Shown one piece after another: positions 43,769 through 45,170 of a stretch of 45,170 bases of DNA. Each line of letters opens with the position of its first letter. Position 1 is the first letter of the stretch. The DNA is from Lutibacter sp. (GTDB lineage Bacteria > Bacteroidota > Bacteroidia > Flavobacteriales > Flavobacteriaceae): positions 1 through 45,170 of the forward strand of contig NZ_JAUYUD010000124.1 of NCBI RefSeq assembly GCF_030692605.1, in the 5' to 3' direction. The notes under the pieces are model-generated. The model made no database searches. It was given only the letters and a program-made list of their open reading frames with translations, and had not been told where the DNA came from. The position numbers were made by a program, and so were the translations under genes.

Positions 43769-44923
43769 TTATAATGTTCCTCTTCGTTCCTGTTCTGCTT
43801 CAATAGATTCAAACAAGGCCTTAAAATTTCCTTTTCCGAATGATTGAGCCCCTTTTCGTTGAATAATTTCGAAAAACAATGTGGGCCTATCTGAAACAGG
43901 TTTGGTAAATATTTGAAGCAAATATCCTTCCTCATCTCTATCAACTAAAATTCCTAATTCTTTTAGCTCTGCCAAATTTTCATCTATTTCGCCAACTCTG
44001 TCTAAAACAGTGTCGTAATAAGTGCCAGGAACATATAAAAATTCAACGCCTCGCTCGGTCATTGCTTTTACAGTTTCTAAAATATTGTTTGTTGCAACTG
44101 CAATATGTTGTACTCCAGGACCATTATAGAAATCTAAATATTCTTCAATTTGAGATTTTTTTAAACCTTCAGCAGGTTCATTAATTGGAAATTTAACTCT
44201 CCCATTTCCGTTGGTCATTACCTTACTCATTAAAGCAGTAAATTGGGTCGAAATGTCTTTATCATCAAAGGTAATTAGGTTTGCAAATCCCATTGTTTCG
44301 GCATAAAATTTAGACCAAACATTCATTTCATTCCAACCAACATTTCCAACCATATGATCAACATATTTTAATCCAAGATCTGAAGGGTTATATTTTGATT
44401 CCCATTTTTCAAATTTTGGTAAAAAGATGCCCTTATAATTTTTTCGTTCAACAAAAATATGAACAGTATCACCATATGTATGAATTCCTGAGCGAACAAC
44501 TTCACCGTTTTCATCACTTTCTTTAATGGGTTTTAGAAATGATTTTGCCCCTCTTTTTGTAGTTTCTTCCCAAGCTTTTGTAGCGTCTTCAACCCAAAGT
44601 GCAACTACTTTTACACCGTCACCATGATTTTCTATATGTTCAAAGAGTTCTTTGTTTTTTGAATTTGGCATGGGTGTTGTTAAAACCAATCGAATTTTAT
44701 CTTGAACCAATACATAACTTGTTTGGTCTTTCATCCCAGTTTCTAAACCTGCATATGCAAGAGATTGAAATCCGAATGCTGTTTTATAATAATGTGCCGC
44801 TTGTTTAGCATTGCCAACATAAAGCTCTACATAATCGGTTCCTAATAATGGTAAAAAATCTTCTGCTTCCGAAAATATTTTTTCTAATCCGTAGTTGAAA
44901 TTTTGTGTATTTTTTAAACTCAT
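43769..44923 (-). CDS. hppD: 4-hydroxyphenylpyruvate dioxygenase
   Basis: The 384-residue cytosolic non-haem iron enzyme converts 4-hydroxyphenylpyruvate to homogentisate in tyrosine breakdown. Two glyoxalase-type halves are seen. The Fe(II) ligands are His190 in YVDHMVGNV, His273 in GVQHIAVATNN and Glu352 in LFFEIIQRKG. The C-terminal gate helix ends GNFKALFESIEAEQERRGTL. Length is typical. No hmgA or other tyrosine-catabolic gene is in the window; in relatives these often lie upstream, but here an IS fragment occupies that position. Confidence 0.95.
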   Translation of the reverse strand: MSLKNTQNFNYGLEKIFSEAEDFLPLLGTDYVELYVGNAKQAAHYYKTAFGFQSLAYAGLETGMKDQTSYVLVQDKIRLVLTTPMPNSKNKELFEHIENHGDGVKVVALWVEDATKAWEETTKRGAKSFLKPIKESDENGEVVRSGIHTYGDTVHIFVERKNYKGIFLPKFEKWESKYNPSDLGLKYVDHMVGNVGWNEMNVWSKFYAETMGFANLITFDDKDISTQFTALMSKVMTNGNGRVKFPINEPAEGLKKSQIEEYLDFYNGPGVQHIAVATNNILETVKAMTERGVEFLYVPGTYYDTVLDRVGEIDENLAELKELGILVDRDEEGYLLQIFTKPVSDRPTLFFEIIQRKGAQSFGKGNFKALFESIEAEQERRGTL

Positions 44924-45031
44924 AACTTCGTTATTTAATGAGCCAATTAGCTATTTAGAAAATAAGCCAATTTAAGCTATTTGTTATTATTTATGATTTC
45001 AACACTTTTGATGAAGAAATAATTTTATTTA

Positions 45032-45043
45032 ACCCGTTGTGCA
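45032..45043. repeat. candidate terminal inverted repeat of an IS element
   Basis: ACCCGTTGTGCA directly adjoins the transposase stop codon (45045-45047) and marks the likely outer end of the element. Its partner would lie beyond the window. Confidence 0.4.
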
Positions 45044-45044
45044 T

Positions 45045-45170
45045 TTAGACAATGTTAATTTTTAAGTTGTTAATATTTCTCTCAAAAATAAACTTGTTAA
45101 TGTATTGAATAATTGTCAACGAGGTTAATTTAGAAAGTATTCTTGTTTTAAATCCATCAAATGTTTTGGC
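45045..45170 (-). CDS. IS982-family transposase, C-terminal fragment (continues outside window)
   Basis: On the minus strand the frame is open from the window edge for 41 codons and stops at TAA 45047-45045. The text reads AKTFDGFKTRILSKLTSLT, then IIQYINKFIFERNINNLK, matching the C terminus I recall for IS982-type DDE transposases (G..TRI..KI..LT..QYIN...N.PI..IK). Too short for confident family naming, but the adjacent ACCCGTTGTGCA end and position beyond a catabolic gene support an insertion sequence. Whether the rest is intact cannot be seen. Confidence 0.6.
   Translation of the reverse strand, partial: AKTFDGFKTRILSKLTSLTIIQYINKFIFERNINNLKINIV

Noticed and set aside
44924-45031. Small gene between hppD and the transposase fragment
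   Set aside because: No open frame of useful length with a start and RBS was found; only AT-rich sequence.

Overview
The window is AT-rich chromosomal DNA of a member of the Bacteroidota, most likely the Flavobacteriaceae. The evidence is type IX secretion (T9SS) proteins (a gliding-motility C-terminal domain and PorP/SprF), a CarboxypepD_reg-type TonB receptor, a SufBCD set, a single-anchor type-B succinate dehydrogenase, and TAnnTTTG-type promoter elements. No rRNA, tRNA or CRISPR array was seen. No stretch longer than 300 bases lacks a gene.

Layout. 1-4060 (+): the 3' part of a giant T9SS-exported adhesin with near-identical 97-residue repeats, then PorP/SprF and an OmpA/PD40 protein. 4133-8356 (-): Fe-S cluster assembly genes sufA, sufB, sufC and sufD. 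8483-10520 (+): thiL, a small Cys-rich GDCCVxC protein and a METTL7-like methyltransferase. 10527-13395: an alpha/beta hydrolase and an ACT-domain protein (-), divergent from aspartate kinase (+). 13560-15786: Xaa-Pro aminopeptidase (-) and a ChaN-like protein (+). 15884-19136 (+): a PAS histidine kinase overlapping a receiver-Crp/Fnr fusion regulator, followed by a universal stress protein with a Crp/Fnr-like operator in front. 19294-27366: two large secreted BNR/sortilin-like propeller paralogues facing each other, with two small exported proteins between them. 27541-31415 (+): sdhC, sdhA and sdhB, interrupted by a broken S23/four-helix-bundle gene with inverted-repeat ends. 31618-34061 (+): methionine-type aminotransferase, a frameshifted Lys-rich protein and an omega-amidase. 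34133-36419 (-): acyl-ACP desaturase, PlsC and a small membrane protein. 36536-44923 (-): TonB receptor, pgi, M23 lipoprotein peptidase, DUF3108 protein and 4-hydroxyphenylpyruvate dioxygenase. At the right edge is the 3' end of an IS982-like transposase.

Most of this is ordinary housekeeping sequence. The points most worth a second look are the S23 unit inside the sdh operon, the compact PAS kinase/receiver-Crp/Usp circuit with its candidate operator, the two single-A frameshifts (real decay or assembly error), the M23 peptidase with Cys in place of a zinc-ligand His, the Cys-rich protein/METTL7-like pair, and a perfect AT palindrome upstream of the TonB receptor.
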